Shown here piece by piece: positions 5,956 through 6,080 of a DNA stretch of 6,080 nt. The DNA is taken from the NCBI GenBank assembly GCA_018818365.1, contig JAHISH010000134.1, positions 1-6,080 of the forward strand. Direction: 5' to 3'. The stretch's first letter is position 1; each line of letters begins with the position of its first letter. The position numbers and the translations under genes were made by a program. The notes beneath the pieces were generated by a model, which was not told the origin of the DNA, did no database searches, and worked only from the letters and a program-made list of their open reading frames with translations. This DNA comes from Candidatus Omnitrophota bacterium (lineage in GTDB: Bacteria; Omnitrophota; Gorgyraeia; Gygaellales; Profunditerraquicolaceae).

Positions 5956-6080
5956 ATGAATCTGTGGATTATAGTACTTACCGTGCTTATGGGGGCGGCA
6001 GTCGGTTGGTCCATTGGGGCCAATGATGCCGCTAATTGTTTAGGTACTGCGGTCGGATCGAAAGTATTGAGCTTAAAGCA
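5956..6080 (+). CDS. PiT-family inorganic phosphate transporter, N-terminal part
   Basis: The gene is cut by the window end after 41 codons. The visible start MNLWIIVLTVLMGAAVGWS is the first hydrophobic membrane segment. It leads into GANDAAN (residues 21-27) and LGTAVGSKVLSLK, the signature of the PHO-4/PiT family of low-affinity phosphate permeases, which import phosphate (as metal phosphate or with H+/Na+) across the inner membrane. The ATG follows the regulator stop by four bases and has no clear ribosome binding site, so it is probably translated by coupling. The family call rests on the GAND signature and is strong despite the short length. Whether a PhoU-like partner follows cannot be seen. 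Confidence 0.88.
   Translation, partial: MNLWIIVLTVLMGAAVGWSIGANDAANCLGTAVGSKVLSLK

Overview
The window reads as a piece of an anaerobic, uncultivated-type bacterial genome. The protein repertoire (a B12-dependent class II ribonucleotide reductase, an archaeal-type ApgM mutase, a short QueG-like iron-sulfur protein) and a RAYT transposase with GGGAC-type hairpins suggest a candidate-phylum lineage such as Omnitrophota. That placement is an inference from protein style, not a database result. Genes are closely packed, and every complete gene except the transposase lies on the + strand.

Layout. Bases 1-734 hold the 3' end of nrdJ, with a TSCPD domain and a C-terminal cysteine-rich tail. A 70-bp imperfect palindrome with a terminator-like hairpin (739-808) separates it from apgM (826-2109). 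A compact 611-bp mobile cassette follows (2111-2721): a REP-associated tyrosine transposase on the minus strand (2148-2621), bounded by two inward-facing REP-like hairpins that share a perfect 15-bp inverted repeat. The cassette begins one base after the apgM stop and ends nine bases before the mnmG ATG. After it comes a tight + strand cluster: mnmG (2731-4590), a short queG-like gene (4594-5271), an OmpR/PhoB-type response regulator (5268-5951), and the start of a PiT-family phosphate transporter (5956 to the window end). Junctions in this cluster are 3 nt, a 4-nt overlap and 4 nt, which indicates one operon.

How the genes fit together. MnmG modifies tRNA wobble uridine 34. The neighbouring QueG-like protein belongs to a superfamily whose best-known member finishes queuosine at the same tRNA position, but it lacks the usual QueG motif, so its substrate is open. 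The PhoB-like regulator next to a PiT phosphate permease points to phosphate-responsive control, although no histidine kinase is visible. If the RAYT cassette were removed, apgM and mnmG would be only 10 nt apart, so it probably inserted into an existing operon and left its right hairpin as the 5' leader of mnmG. I see no CRISPR array, tRNA, rRNA, toxin-antitoxin or defence system. The RAYT/REP cassette and its effect on mnmG are the most unusual part of the window. There is no gene-free stretch longer than 300 bases.
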